The notes: generated by a model from the letters alone, not told the origin. A stretch of 64,000 nucleotides of DNA from Albifimbria verrucaria (GCA_020081605.1 JAHREC010000049.1:496001-560000), one strand, 5' to 3'. Counted from the stretch's first letter, positions 12,425 through 25,900 are shown. Numbers and translations are program-made.

Positions 12425-14688
12425 CTTCAGTCTTGACTTTTGTGAGCACTCTGAAGTTTCACCTGCCTCTGTGATTTAGGCTTGATGGAGTTCACAAGTT
12501 CAAGGAATGTCATTGAGCAAGAGGCGTCTCTTTCGTCTTTATATAGTATCGTCCTCAGCACTATTGGCTATTCAAGATTTGTCTCTCAATCTTGGCGAAG
12601 CGGTATTTCTGTCGCGCATCTGGTGACCATCTGACCCATACTTCACTGCAATTCCCGCTACAAGGGCTGCGGATGTGTTACTGGGCCCTCGAGCTACTGT
12701 CCTTGAAATGATGCTCACATAGATCGACATCAATGTGAAGAAGAGGAACCTAAGCTATGGATCCACTCCAGGAGACGCGACCACCCGCATGTCGATCTTC
12801 TCACTAAACGCGGAGTGACACTCGTGAAACAGGGCACCATCAGCGGATAATGGGGCTTGCAGTTCCTCATGTGGGGAGGACTTCTAGGCAATTGCCATTT
12901 AGTGATGCGGCCTTCGTCATCCTCATCTTGGAGCCAAGACCTTGATATAACGGATGATCAAGCTCCGACTTGGAATGTTAAACTGAAAAACTGATGATAT
13001 GTGCTGTGTTTGTCGTGTCTCATACGAACTTCGTAGGGGCTGTTAACCATACTCGTCATTGCAAGCATGCCATTGCATAGCAAGTTAACGGCTTAACTGA
13101 ACGACGCAGCACAAGCGCCCGTTTCAGCCATTCGATTCTGCGTCCAGCCAGCTAGTACGGCTCTTAATTTGAAGCTTAAATCCCTGCATTTAGCCTTGCC
13201 TATCAGTTGTACACAAAATGAGGTCATCATGTGAGGCTTGATCGCATTTCCATCGTCGTCCGTTGCTGGCCACCACGGCCGTTACGGAGTTAATGCCTAG
13301 AAACTCTAGTACACTTACCCAGGAGCTTTTTGGCGCTATTTCGTCGTGGTGGACTCGGCTCTGATCATTGGGTTGGTGCGCTTCCAAGGCAGCGCAGCTC
13401 TCGTGAACCCTTACACGGATTTCCAAGGCATTAGTGGCAGGGGCTGACCACGAGGATATTCCACCAAAGGCAATTGACAGGCAGACTGGATAAAGCCATG
13501 TTTGTTAATGATCAGCTTACGTTATTCATCCCGCAACCATGGACGACCCACTCGCCTGTCATGGGGTCGGTCGGCTAAAGGCTGCTTGAAACGGATACTC
13601 TTTCGGTTTGATGAGGTACAAATCAGGCAGATGATGGCCCCTCTCCGTGGGGAAGAAGATACGACTGTCGGTGTCCTAGATTGAGAGAGCACTGGGAAGA
13701 TATTCAAGTGTTCTGGGGAGTGATGTGCAGCCATGATGAAAGCGGGCGACTGTGCCTCTGTTACTGTAGTCCTTTAGCATATGTAGATTTGAAGAGACAC
13801 GATAAATGGGTTTGAGAATGCAAATATAGCAGCACTTTTAATGTACAAGTTACACTATGGGCCGTTTAGTAACGATGAAGTTGGTTAGAAACAATATGAT
13901 CGCGTTTAGGGGCTGAAAAGGAACAGAGACAGTCGCACACTCATACCAAATCTCGTATTGGATGAATCGAAAAACTCTTGTGTAGAGATTTAAAATGCAT
14001 AATGCCTCTAGGCCCACCAAAGGTCAACATCCAATGTAATTGATGCAGCAAGATTTAGTCCTGAACCCAGCTATCTAAAGTGGAAACTTTTAAGAAATTG
14101 TAAACTCAACGTTATATGCCATCACTTGACGGGGGACTTGGTACACTCTTCGCCCCTTGCCCCTGAGTTCAACAAGTCTTCCATTTTGATTCGAGAACGC
14201 AATGGAAGTACTCCAATCAGTGTATCTAAGTGAGACGTCCAGTTTACTTGAATTTGATTTGAACCGTTTATTTATTTATTTATTTTTCCTTGGCCCTTGC
14301 GCCGGAAACTTCTAGTCAATAGATCTTGCCAACAGATAGAAAGTGAAGATGTCATAAAAGCCTTCACAACTCATAAATCAGAATTGGGATGCATCACTAA
14401 CATCTAATAATGGCTGTTAATGTGGGGATGGCTTACTGTGTGGCTGTGCACGAATTTTATACTTGGTCATCCCTCAAAATTCTCAAACACGAATGAATGC
14501 TGCCTCTATATACCTACACATGAGCATATGGACTAACTCTCGAGAGCGGTCCTCTCTTTCTCGAAAGGTTCTTGAAACTCACATATGACCGTGTTCTGCT
14601 ATGGTTGTTTTCTAGATCTTTGTTTCGACCCAAATCCTCTAGGGTGTGTCATTATCGCCTACAGTTCTTGCGGATTGTCTTCGTCATC
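12425..14688. other. Long intergenic region
   Basis: Over 2.2 kb without a supported gene. It contains a short ATTT microsatellite (about 14266-14286) and otherwise ordinary unique sequence. The part near 12425-12560, with a possible TATA (tatatagta, 12541), is the GH43 promoter. Confidence 0.5.
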
Positions 14689-15513
14689 ATGAACTCAAGA
14701 GATTCACATTTGCAAGCCAATATGCCTAGTCCATTGAAGGCACAAAGAGAAAAGGACTGGCTCGCATATTTCAGCTCCGGTTCCGAATTGCTTGGCCCTT
14801 TGGAGCCTCGTACGTCTCCCTTGATTATTTGTTTCCATGGTTCTGGAGACTCTTGTGCATCCTGGCAGAAGCTGGCGAGCACACTGAGTAAATCTAACCG
14901 TGTCCTTCTTGTCAATCGTGGGCCAGAAAATCCAAAGCCAAATGTTGCTGTCGCTGGCATGGTGAAATATCTTGGCTTCCAAAATTTAAAACCACCGTAC
15001 ATTCTCATCGCGCACTCTTATGGTGGAGCTTTTGCGCGGGAGTTTCTCCAGCGGTATCCCAAGGATGTTGCAGGGATGGTCCTTGTTGAAACAGGTCAGG
15101 AAACGGCTCTCGACTCGAAAGTAGAGGAAAACCAGTACCACGATCAAATACTCGGGAAACGGCCACTGGTCGTTATACGTGGTAACTCCATGATAGGCAA
15201 ATATAAACAGATGGAAACATCGTCGCACGCGGAGGAAGAAAACCACCAGCGCCGATTTAAGTCCGAGTATGAACTCCTGCAGGCCTGGGACAGGGAAGAT
15301 GAGAAATTGAAAAAGAGACAACTAGGCCTGTCTGCTAACAGTCGCTATGTCCATATACCTGACTGTGGCCATCATGTGATCCGAGATCGACCTGATGTGG
15401 TTGCTGATGAAGTAGAGTGGATACTAGAAAACTTGTACGATGGGCAAGCCGAACGAACCCTTGTCGACAAATTCGTTGACACTCTAGGGAGATTGAAACG
15501 AATTATTAAATAG
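14689..15513 (+). CDS. Alpha/beta hydrolase fold protein
   Basis: A single exon of about 275 residues. It shows the oxyanion-region motif FHGSGDS, the nucleophile elbow AHSYGGAFAREF (Ser flanked by Gly-Gly) and a late catalytic His in PDCGHHVIRD. The acid residue is probably one of the Asp residues between the VVIRGN strand and that His. There is no signal peptide, so it is probably intracellular. The frame opens at 14572, but residues before Met at 14689 are basic and not hydrolase-like, so I prefer the MNSRDSH start; MPSPLK a few codons later is also possible. It could be an esterase, an epoxide hydrolase or a peptidase-like enzyme; the sequence does not decide. No frame break is needed. 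Confidence 0.78.
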   Translation: MNSRDSHLQANMPSPLKAQREKDWLAYFSSGSELLGPLEPRTSPLIICFHGSGDSCASWQKLASTLSKSNRVLLVNRGPENPKPNVAVAGMVKYLGFQNLKPPYILIAHSYGGAFAREFLQRYPKDVAGMVLVETGQETALDSKVEENQYHDQILGKRPLVVIRGNSMIGKYKQMETSSHAEEENHQRRFKSEYELLQAWDREDEKLKKRQLGLSANSRYVHIPDCGHHVIRDRPDVVADEVEWILENLYDGQAERTLVDKFVDTLGRLKRIIK

Positions 15514-15972
15514 TTGACTGCATCAAATAATCCAGGGTATGCACATCAGAAATAAGGCAAACATGTGTTGTCTGACCATTTTCATCAAGAATAGGGAGAT
15601 TGACTTGATCGTTGAACTAATAAAGATGTAATTTAGGCCAATTAGAGACATTTCTGCCATCATCTTTTCTTCTCTTGTCAGTTACTTAAATGTTCGGCCC
15701 TTTGTTCTCAAGTAATCCTCTGTACCAGTGAATCGCACCGACGTTCATGAGGGATCTTCAGCGTACAAGATGAACACGATTTTACTTTTTATATGGCTGA
15801 TTATGAAATCCTACCATTGTTGTGTAATTTGACGATTGAAAAAACGAGATTTGTTTCTTGTCTCTATTTTGAGAAACACAATTGCAACCGAACCCCCAGG
15901 AACAAAGGCCGTTTCTCTACCAACTATCGTTGTTCCAGGGGTATTTATCGAATGATGAAAGCATAACTTGAG
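15514..15972. other. Intergenic, convergent 3' ends
   Basis: This is the space between two convergent genes. No gene, repeat or RNA is recognised. Confidence 0.5.
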
Positions 15973-17066
15973 CTAGTCCAGGTTAATGCAAACCTTGCCT
16001 ATATGCCCGCCTGACTCGACGTATTTCAGAGCCTCTATGATCTCTTCACGGTTGAAACCGTAAGACTTATCTACCGGTATCTCTAAACCGCGGCTGCCCA
16101 CAAACCGTATTACTTCCTCCAACTGCTGCTTTGACCCGGCTAGAACACCTCGGAGGGTGACTGCTTTTAGCAGCACGAGCATAGTCACGTCAGGTATCCG
16201 TTCCTTTGGCACCGATGCCAAGAAACCTATCACTGATACAGTCCCACCACGTGCAACTGCTCCTAGGCTTTGTTCAATTGTTCCAGTGCCGCCATTCTCT
16301 ATTACGTGGTCAGCTCCGTGGCCCTCGGTAAGTTTCATGACTTCATCAGCCCATTTGGGGTGTGTTTTGTAGTTGATTGTATGGTCAGCGCCGTATTCGC
16401 TCTTCACTCTCTTCAGTTTGTCGTCACTTGATGAAGTGACAATGACAGTTGCACCGGCAGCTTTAGCAATGATCAAGGCCGTTAGAGAAACCCCTCCCGT
16501 ACCTAGAAATGTGAGACGGTCTCTATGATAAGTGAGTAGTAACTTTGCCTTACCGAGAACGAGAACTGTGTCACCAGGTTTCAATGGGTTGCATCCATAG
16601 AAAGCGTTCCAAACAGTCACACCTGTCGAGTTGGTAGCCGCCCATTGTGTAAAGCTTAGGGTTGACTTGGGCAGCTTGACAAGGGCTTGAACAGGCAAAA
16701 TAATGTGCTCCTGAAGCATTCCATCCTGACCGCCGCCAAAGGAAGTGAAGTGGTCCTCGGACGAGACTGTTCCATAGAGATAGCCAGGGGTGACTGGTGT
16801 AGTGACGTGATCACCAACAGCAAACCCGCTAACCTGAGAACCAATCTGGACAATCTCGCCAGCCATATCTGAGCCGAGGACGACACCATCTTTCACTTTC
16901 AGAGGGTATGTATTGTTCGCAATAGCTATATCCCGATAGTTCAGGGAGACGCTGCGAATCTTCACAAGCACTTCATTTCGCCCAGCTGTTGGGATTGGCT
17001 CTTTAAAGGCTTGGATTTTGTCGATCCCTCCTGGGAAGTGAGACGAAAAACTGTTTGAGAAGACAT
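15973..17066 (-). CDS. Medium-chain dehydrogenase/reductase (quinone-oxidoreductase/alcohol-dehydrogenase type)
   Basis: The ATG at 17064-17066 gives MSSQTVFRL; one -1 break at 17025-17033 then joins the main frame. One intron (16503-16553, 51 nt) lies inside the nucleotide-binding domain. The GroES-like N-terminal half has NYRDIAI and GSDMAGEI. The Rossmann motif is GTGGVSLTALIIAKAAGA after splicing, followed by SSDDKLKRVKSEYGADHTINY. The structural-zinc cysteine cluster and the usual catalytic-zinc cysteine are not seen, so a zinc-free NAD(P)H-dependent oxidoreductase is more likely than a classical alcohol dehydrogenase. The substrate is unknown. Near full length at about 345 residues. Its neighbour on the same strand is an acyl-CoA dehydrogenase, but the 700-base gap gives no sign of co-regulation. 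Confidence 0.85.
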
Positions 17067-17773
17067 TGCTAATTTGCAGTTCTTGGAGACTAAACTCTTC
17101 TTCTTGATTGTTCTATTAATTCTAATTCACTATCATGTTCAAAGTGTCTGAAGAATGTGGTTTAAGTGTATCGGAAGTATCATCAATATCGCCCTTGCCT
17201 GACCTTTCCACGGAACTTGTTGATTGATAAGCAGTTTCTTCACTTTGTAAGCGATGGCTCCGTTTCCCCCATACGTCGTAATAGGATAGATTTAGCGGGC
17301 TCGGCTATCGTAAATCAGCCACTAAGCTTATGGATAGGCCGATTGCACCATTCGTAACGATGGTGATTGCTCCGTTTAACTGAACGCAGCTTGCAATGTG
17401 CCATTGCTCCTTGTGATGATTCTCAAAAGTTCATGAGCTGCTTAATAGGTCAGATACCAACATTTTTCACATGTCGTAGCATTGTGGCGTTTCTACAAAG
17501 ATCACTGCCATGGCGAACAACTGATTGAACAGGCAGATGGGCAATGAAACAATCTTCATCAGTATACAAGGAAAGGCCTTTTCAGGTTAGGTAAGCTCAG
17601 TTCTTGTTTCTCCATGGCACTTGTGTTCTGTGGATATTGTGATACAATTTTGCGTCAGCTAGGCTATTTAAAAGACGCTATGAATTGGAGGCACATGTAA
17701 TCCAGTAACAAGCTCATAGCCATCAAACCCACTTGTTCAAGATTCCTCTGCTTTTTTTTCTTTTTGTAAGAGC
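17067..17773. other. Intergenic
   Basis: Promoter of the dehydrogenase and 3' region of the acyl-CoA dehydrogenase. A T-rich run near 17750-17766 may be the 3' end signal region of the latter. No gene is seen. Confidence 0.45.
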
Positions 17774-19377
17774 TCAAAGTCTAGACTCAGCCTTGAGTGC
17801 TTTAGTCTTCTCCTTGTAAAGCCTCACCAATTGTCGAACAGCAAGATCTAGCATCACATCCTCGCTACCTCCAGGAATTCTTGCGCCAGGAACATCGCGG
17901 TAGATTTCTTTTATGACCTTCGTTAGCGAACTCAGAGTAAACACAGCTTAGCAGACAGTTACGTACTTTCAACCAACTCGCCTTGTCCTGTACGGGTGTA
18001 TCCGTTGCCGCCAAACAACAACACGGCGCATCGAGCACACTCGTCGAAAACCATGCCAGCGTTGGCTTTGCAAAGAGCAGTCAAGCCACCCAGCTCCTTG
18101 TCAGCTATGTCTTTGCTCAACTTGCTGAGTTGGTAGACAAATGACTCTACCCATGCAGACTGAGATTCGAGGGCTGCGCCAGCCTTGGCTAGGCGGTGGC
18201 GAACCACTGCCTGCTCCATGAGCGGCTAGGTGACTTAGTTAGAAATGACTCAATTGATTTATTCATATTGCTTGACGGGATATTGTGATGCTGATATCTG
18301 ACTCACCTTGCCGAACGCTTCACGTTTCAAGCAATACTCAAACGCCGCACTCAAAGCAACCCTTGACTGCCGCGTGACACCAATCGCAATGAAAATTCGC
18401 TCATGATTGAAGTTGTTCATGATGTACTTCATGCCGTGGCCTTCCTGGCCAATGAGATTCTCACGTGGAACTTTGACGTCGTCGAACTCGATGAATGAGG
18501 TGCCTGCTGAGATTTGTCCAGAAACCTTTAATCTGCGTGTAGAGACACCGGGGTTTCCCTTGATCGGTATGACAAGCATAGAGATGCCCGTAGGACCGGA
18601 GCCCTCCGGGCCTGTACGAACTGCTACGGAGGCCACGTCTGCCCAGACACCGTTGGTGATCCACTTCTTTGTGCCATTCACAATATAAAACTTGCCACAG
18701 CTGCTAACTGTCGCTGTTGTGGTAATATTGGCAACATCAGATCCGGCGCTGAAAAGGATGCATCAGCAACGCGCAGGCTCATCTTATCCGCCGGGGTGGC
18801 AGATGCGTAAGGCAGACGTTGGACAGAACTTACTCTGGCTCCGTAATAGCAATACATGTTCGTTTGCGGCCCAGCAGAAGATCCGGAATGAACCGCTCTT
18901 GTAGTTCCTGACTGCCGTACCTCAGCAGTGGCGGAACGCCGAATGCCATGCCAGTTGTGAGTGAGCCTGGGGTCCGGCCAGGCCCGAGGCGCTCATCTAC
19001 ATCATTAGTCTATGAAGCGGACAAGAGCAAGGTATAGAGCCAGTTCAGCCCTACCTCATCAGCATATATCATTGCATGCATATAATCCCACTCCTCAATG
19101 GGGATGTTTCCAGGCATATGCGTAACGCCTAGACGCTTCAACCATTTGACTGGCAACGGCGCCGGCAAGGAAGGGAGCAAGAAGTTGGCCGCGGCAAACT
19201 CGCCGAAAACATGCGGCGGCACATCTTCAGCCGTCTCCCATTCCAAGGCATGCTTGGTGAGGTGCTCGCCAATGAATTCCCGGCAAGCAAGCTGAAGTCT
19301 TCTGTGGGAATCGTTGTAGTATGGCGATGGAACCCCACGGGCCCAAGGAGGTTCGGCAAAGGAACCTGCGAAGCCAT
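17774..19377 (-). CDS. Acyl-CoA dehydrogenase
   Basis: Five exons: 19055-19377, 18834-19009, 18307-18748, 17967-18225 and 17774-17907, about 445 residues. The family blocks appear in order: the N-terminal helical domain, CIAITEPDAGSDV (FAD/substrate loop), KKWITNG, the middle domain with GMKYIMNNFNHERI, then LFGGNGYTR and the C-terminal KIYRDVPGARIPGGSEDVMLDLAVRQL. It is a flavoprotein that oxidises acyl-CoA thioesters, probably in mitochondria or peroxisomes; chain length is not predictable. Only one frame repair is needed: a missing base near 19354, just after the start, joins MASQVPLP to EPPWARGV. Four introns of 45-85 nt have good borders. No clear peroxisomal SKL tail is present (the end is AESRL), which leaves the location open. 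Confidence 0.88.
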
Positions 19378-20920
19378 GTTTATTGTGTCTTTCGATGGAT
19401 GGTGATTCAGTGCTATAGAACTCTGGAAGTCGCAGCCTGGAGCGGTCACAAATTAAGCTATATATAGTTGTATATGTATTTATATATATAGGTAGGTATA
19501 TGGGGAGTGTTGGTTGATTGTGGGTTGTGGGGAGAGGCGCGCCGCTGCGGGAAGCTGACAAGGATCGACAAGGGACCGAGGCATCTCGGGGCCTCACACT
19601 TGTGAACCTTGTCGAGGATCCAACTCGAGTTAGCAGCCTTGGTGCGAATACCGGCTGGAAAACACAATGATATGATTTCCAAGGTACCCTCAATCCTTCC
19701 GAGCTGCAAGTTGGTTATCTTTTGTGTCATGCGGGTTTTCAAGATGCATCCACCATCTCGATGGGCGCTTCTGAACAGCAATAGCGCTGTCGAACGGCGT
19801 AGTACCTCGGCCCACCTCATTTCACTTCACATTACCATGATAGATGCCTTGCGGAGTAGGGCGAAATATCCCAATGTAGCTCTCTTTAGGAAGTCACGGA
19901 GGCCTTTCTGATTTTCTTCACGTCCCAATTTCCTCCTTGCATTAAACCCCCTTTGTTTACGAGGAAGGAGCCGTGCCATCTGTTTGTTCCAAAGATATAC
20001 CCGTTGACCCAGGCTTAGCCTCTTCTGTTCGCTTTGAGAGTTTGATCTATATCGTCAACAGGACGGCCATATTCTACATAGCAGTACAGTATGATACAAA
20101 GTTTCTCCGAATTGTTACGTTTCCCTGTTTTGGTATAAAAAGGTTTCGCTCTCAGATTGACAGTCCCGTATTGAGAGTCGCACCAAAGACGGCAGCCATT
20201 AGGCTTGCTGTGCTAACTATATGATAATCATGGACCAAACGAATTCTTTCTGTCGCAATGCCATATTATGACGATGACATTCTAATGCTATTACCTTTTG
20301 GCATATTGCATGTCCGGCCAGAGCTCAGCAGGGCAGGGCAGGGCAATATGATGGAAAAAATGCTCAACGAGTAAGTGAAACTGCCACGAGGAACTCCAAA
20401 TTCTCGACTAAGAAATGTTGAAGAGCTCTCGACTCACAACTCACAAACAAGCAGTCTGCTCTTACTTAGTTTTATCTTTATCCCATTTTATGCATCAGTT
20501 GAGTACCTACGTGTATATATAGACAACAAGTTGGGTGATGAAAACTTCAAGTGAGAAAGACATGATAGGATAGAAAGGTAAAATAAAACTCCCCATCCAA
20601 ATGTTTGGTAAAGCTTTTAATGGGTAAGAGAACAGCTAGCTTCTTTTCTCTTCTTTTTCCTCTCTTTTTCTTTTTTCCCCTTCTATTTTGCTTAACTCCA
20701 CCACGGGCCGGCAGAAGCTGGGCTCAAGTCACCAACTGACCTACACGGCGTCCCTCCTCCGCCTGGCAGCTGGCACGCAGCGCAACCGACAGGACGCAGG
20801 TATGTCTCGATAGACGCCTCGGCAAGCGCTGAGCCTTTACAGAGTACCTTCATAGACATTCTAGCAGCTGATCCCAAGGTCCTTCCAGCCCGTCAATCAC
20901 GTGGCCTTGCAAACACTCTT
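19378..20920. other. Intergenic
   Basis: No supported gene. The start has a TA-rich tract (19455-19500, repeated tatata/gtat) in the acyl-CoA dehydrogenase promoter. The end, 20645-20695, is pyrimidine-rich. Confidence 0.45.
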
Positions 20921-20929
20921 CTTCACCTC

Positions 20930-21200
20930 CCTACCTCCCTCCCTCCCTCCTCCTCCTCCTTTTCCTCCTCTCTTCCCTTCTCTTCCCTGCTCTCCTTAAC
21001 CCGTTCTCTTTCTTTCTTTCTTTCTTTCTTTCTCTCTCTCACACACCTCTCACTCTCATCCCCTTCACCCACTTCATTTCCAATAACGAATTACGCTCGT
21101 TACATTTCTTCTCCCTCTTCTCTTCTCTTCTCTCCTCTCCCATTTCTTCTCTTCTCTTCTCTTCTCTTCTCCTCTCTTCTTCTTCTTCTTCTTCTTCTCG
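20930..21200. repeat. Pyrimidine-rich tracts with CTTT, CTTCT and CTT microsatellites
   Basis: The plus strand is almost only C and T: CCCT-type runs at 20930-20990, TTCT/CTTT repeats at 21008-21040, a short CA run, CTTCT repeats at 21120-21175 and a pure CTT run to about 21199. Such tracts are common in fungal promoters and 5' leaders just before the start of a gene. Confidence 0.85.
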
Positions 21201-22977
21201 CCTACAACAGCTCGTTTCAACTTTCCCTTCTTGGCCTTTCCCGTTCGTTTCCATACGCGAGCCAGCTATTCTCAGGCTTCAGCATCCACATTGGCGCTTC
21301 ACTCGCTGCCTTTTTCGCGCCTTCTGCCTGACGATCCTTTCTCCACCTGGGCTCAAGCCTTTCCCGAGACGACACGCAAACGCGATGGCCGGAAAGGTTC
21401 CATGGTACGCTTGCTCCATGGCATTGCTGCTTGCTGCCCTCCTCCTCAGCCTGTTTGCCGCAGGCACTCCGTCCTTCGCGTTCGATCCTTTGACGGCCAT
21501 CCAAGTCCACCCTGACTCCCTCGCCCCAGCAACCACCCCGTCGCCCTTGAGCTGGAGGCAAGCTCTCGCGCCCACAATGAGCGACCGAGTCGCCCGGCCG
21601 GCAACCGTGGTTCAACCGCTACATGCCTGTACTTCTGCCTGCTTATACGGAAGGGATGACTAGGAGTCAAGCCTTGCGCAAGGCCTGTGCCTGAAGCTGT
21701 TAGCACTCTCCCCTCCTCCCTCCCCGTCACGGTTCCCGGCTTCTTGCGCTAAACGTATCGTCTGAGCCATCAACAGAGCGACGCCTCCCTGGATGATTCC
21801 GATTTGGATCGCAATGTCTCGCGCCACACTTGCTTCGTTTGCCCGGACGGGCAGCCACCTGCAGGCCTGCCTCCCGCATGCCTCCCGGCCGCCACCACCA
21901 CCAATCCACCCACCGTCGAGAGCCAGGCTGGTACCATCCAGCTTCACGCCCTAATCCGCAACTCCTGGCCGCCCGTCTGCCCCTCCACAGTCCGCCTCGA
22001 GCATGTCGTTCTCGCCGACAAGCGCGGCTCGACGGAGCCCATATGGCCCGACAAGTATGTAGTCGCTCGTGGACGTGCTGACGTTAGTCAGTCCGATCCA
22101 CCCGCCCACGACGTGCCGGTCGTAGATCCTCTCATACGTTGGAAACCCCGTTGGTGGTCTTGAAGACATATGTCGCTGGGGGCGCTAAAGGCCTTGCAAG
22201 TTCTGATGTTGGCCATGAGACAGCAGCCGCATTGATGTAAATAGGCGCATTTTGGTGTCATTACACTAGACATGAGGGTATAAAATTGCACATCTTTGGT
22301 CTTCTGGCTGTCTACCTCACCTCACAATCATGTCTGCGTCTGGCCATGGCCCGGGCCACGCTTGTGCTGGAGGTCGAGTTCGTATGTCAACTTACCGTGC
22401 ATGCCGTAGGTTCTCTTTGTTCTACTGTCCACCATCTTTTCCAGGGGTTTAAATCTCATGTCTTGTCGATTCTTATGTGAGCCAAACGTCTAACTACAGG
22501 TGCAATATTTCGTATACATTCGCTGCCCATATTCTCTGACGCCCATGAACTCCAAGCTACCACTTTTCCCTCTGTCCCAAATACGTGCTTCATCGTGGGA
22601 ATCTTCAAGAGACAATCGTCACGTCAACCTTCTAGATCTGTTTTGCCTCGTCAGAACCGTCAAAATGCGCATTCCTGATCTAGTCCACCTCTTGCCTCCG
22701 TCTTTCCCTTTAGGGTTTGCCTTTCTAAAAACATCAGTCTTATGCCAGCGACTGGAACCGACCAAGCAAAATGGGAGAGGAGCACCTCGAGCTTCCCACT
22801 CGTGTAATAGATACTGTATATAATCAATGAGTCCGAAGACACCGGCCGCACTGGCTAGGTTCAGGTTTGTAAAAGAAAAACAAAAAAAAAAGTCCGTGTT
22901 GTTCAAGCAGGAGTTATCCAACTCTCGCGCATGGCCAAAACGCCATGGGGCCCCAGCCCCAAAATATCAATGCATCG
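21201..22977 (+). other. Possible unrecognised plus-strand gene after the pyrimidine tract
   Basis: The pyrimidine tract is followed by an ORF from 21385 (MAGKVPW..., 92 codons, with a hydrophobic stretch MALLLAALLLSLFAAG). A second open stretch ends at 22163 and contains HTCFVCPDG; it is preceded by a plausible acceptor (ctaaac...catcaacag, about 21750-21776). These could be exons of one gene. I recognise no family, and GC-rich ORFs on both strands make the call weak. From 22170 to 22977 I see nothing coding. Confidence 0.25.
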
Positions 22978-25900
22978 CTATGTATCCCGTAGCACCGTCT
23001 CAATCTTCTTCAACAAGTCGGGTATCCGGAACGGTTTGGAGACAACATCATCCATGCCACTTCTCTTGGCAGACGAAACTTGTTCGTCACGCACATTTGC
23101 CGTGACTGCAATGACCGGAACTCGTCTAGAGATTCTGCCCGCCTCTTCCATTTTCCGGATCTCGCGCACACACGTAAGGCCGTCCATGTTGGGCATTTCG
23201 AGATCCATCAAAATGATCGAAAGGCCGCACCCGTCGGCCCTACGAAAATGCGTTGTCTCCAGGAAAGCCAAGGCCTCGATCCCGTCATTGGCGACACTGA
23301 CGTTGCAGCCCACCTTGCGGAGCTGTGCTACGAGGACTTTCTGGTTGATTAGATTGTCTTCCACCACAAGGATGTCCAGGTTCTTTGGGTCAAATTGCGG
23401 GCTTGCCTTTGTCGCTACAAGGCTAGCAGCCGGGCCGGACGAAGCGAAGTCTTGGCGCTGTGGTGTGACTTGCTGGGTTAAAGACATATCTCCTCCGAGT
23501 TGACGTTCAATCGGTAACACATCTGGTGATGTAGCCTGGCTGGGGGATCCGATCTCCTGGCCTGCACGAAGAGCGCGAACTGGCTGCCAGAACCTGACTC
23601 GGATGCGACACCGATCTGTCCGCCATGAAGTTCGGTCAAATGCTTGGATATGAAGAGGCCGAGACCACTGCCGCCATACTGAGCATGCGTCCTGGGCGAT
23701 GCTTGCTTGAATCGTTGGAATAAGATTTGCTTTTCTGCATTGGTAAGGCCACAGCCTGTGTCCTGGACCTTGAAATGGATATAAAGCAGCTCTCCTGTCC
23801 CCAGTCACCCAGGGCCGTAACCTGGGTTGCGCCCGTCTTCGCGGGCACGTACTCGAACCCTGGCATGTGACTACCGTCAGGAGGGAAAAGAGAGGCACCA
23901 ACAGCTACTGTGATGACCCGCGTGCTGGCTGGCGCGGTGAATTTAATGGCATTTGTCATCAGGTTGATCAAGATCTGAAGCACTCTGCTCGGGTCAATAG
24001 TGACCCAGTCGACACCAAGCTCGTCATATGACGGATGCTTCTCAAAAGCAACCTTGATGCCTTTTGCCTGCAGTTCAGGGTCAAACATCTTCAGGGCACG
24101 ACGGAGTATAGCCTCTGGTTGAGCAATTGATGGGGTTATGAGGAGCAGATTGGAGTCGAGCTTTGATATGGTGAGGATATCATCCACGATGGACTTCTGA
24201 TGCTGCACACAGAGTGCAATCGTGTTGGCCGCATCGACACACGATTCCACAACGGAAAGCGGCGCGGCTTGACCCATGGCACGATACTCGCCCAGCGCCG
24301 TAGATATATCATCAGCGCATTGTAGGATGGCGCTGAGTGGGTTCCTCATCTCGTGCGACGTGATGTCGATAAACTCGTTCTGCTGCCGCCTCGTCTCCTC
24401 CGCCTCCTGCAGACGTCTGTTCTTCAAACCTTCAGCCCACTTGAGGTGCGATATATCGGTAATGGAGCCCATGATGGACCTCAGAGTTCCGTCTGGCCCA
24501 AACTCGGAATGGGCAATAAACAAGACCCAATAGTCAATAGACTCTCCGTGCAAGTTAACAGGGCTTGCGGATCGCTTCTTCAGCTGCAACTCACCGGACC
24601 AAGGAACATTGTCCTTGACCAAACGCCGCCAGCCTTCCTCCATGGTCTCCATGCTGCTTTCCATGATGAAGTCCATCCATGACATCTCGTACTGGCTGTC
24701 TCTGGGGTGGCCAGTCATCTCATAAAAGCGATCGTTGGCCTCACGCAAGACTCCCTCGGGGCTTATGAGAAACATACCCAATGGAGACAGCTCTGTCATG
24801 CGACGCAGCCGGCTGTCCTGTAACGCGAGCTGTTGGGTAAGCTGTTCTTTTCAAGGGCTGCTGCCTCCGCGGCGTCTCTACTTCGGCGAACCTCGTCTTC
24901 GAAGAGAATTATGGAGGCCAAAGAGGTAGCCAGTTGGCGGTGCAACATGTTGGTGAATGCCTTATACTGGTCATCATAGGGCCTACGGGGATTTACGCCA
25001 AGCACCAGGAATGCCAATACATTGTCGCCATTTGTCGGTCGGCCTGGGAAGATGATGGCCTCCTACACGGATCACCAAAGCCCCGCCAATTTATGCCTTC
25101 CAACAGAGCCTCGGGGAGGGTGCCGTCACGTGTGTGCAACAAAGTCGGCTCGCGGGTACGCATGGCTTCGCGAAACGATGGAACGAAGCCCTCCCGGCTG
25201 CGCTTCAGATCGAGGTGCTGGGGCGCAGCGATGTGGCCATCCGGAACACCTATAGCGCCCTCTAAATGACAGGTTTTGAGCGACATGGTGCTTCCAGAGG
25301 AGACGGATGAATGATCGGCGTCTTCAGCGTCTCCGACTGAGTACAGAAGGGCAAAGGGAACATCATAGTGATTATCCTGCAGTCCATCAAGAACAGCCTT
25401 CCAAAACTGCTTGACCGTCTTGGCCTGTGCCGTCAGCTCTCCGATCTTGGAAATGGTATGGGTCCTGCGCAGACTCAAGACCTGATCGGTAGTTTCGAAA
25501 GGAGCGTTGTAGAAGCCAAGGATGCGGTTGGAGCCACCATACAACGGGGTCCAAGACCATGAATAAAAAGTTTCCTCTACGAAACCCCGGCGATTGATGG
25601 GAAGGTAATCGTGATCCTTGCGAATGCTGATACCAGTGCGGGCACACTCGGCAAATATAGGACTAACGGCATCCCAGAGCTCGGAGAAAGGGCCAGAGAA
25701 GCCGGTACCCATGAGCGAAGGGTGTTTGTTGCCAGCGACCTCGCGGGCATAAGCTTCGTTGTAAAGCATGGTGAGATCGCTGCCCCAGAACAGAGCGGCG
25801 GGATGGGGTTTCCCATGCACAGGTTGGCAGTTTGTCGGAATTCGGGAGACCAGCTGTCCATGGGGCCTAAAGGGGTCATGGCCCAGTCGATGGTGCGGGC

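Noticed and set aside
21217..21947. Several overlapping minus-strand ORFs after the pyrimidine tract
   Set aside because: Arg/Gly-rich shadows without domains or splice sites.
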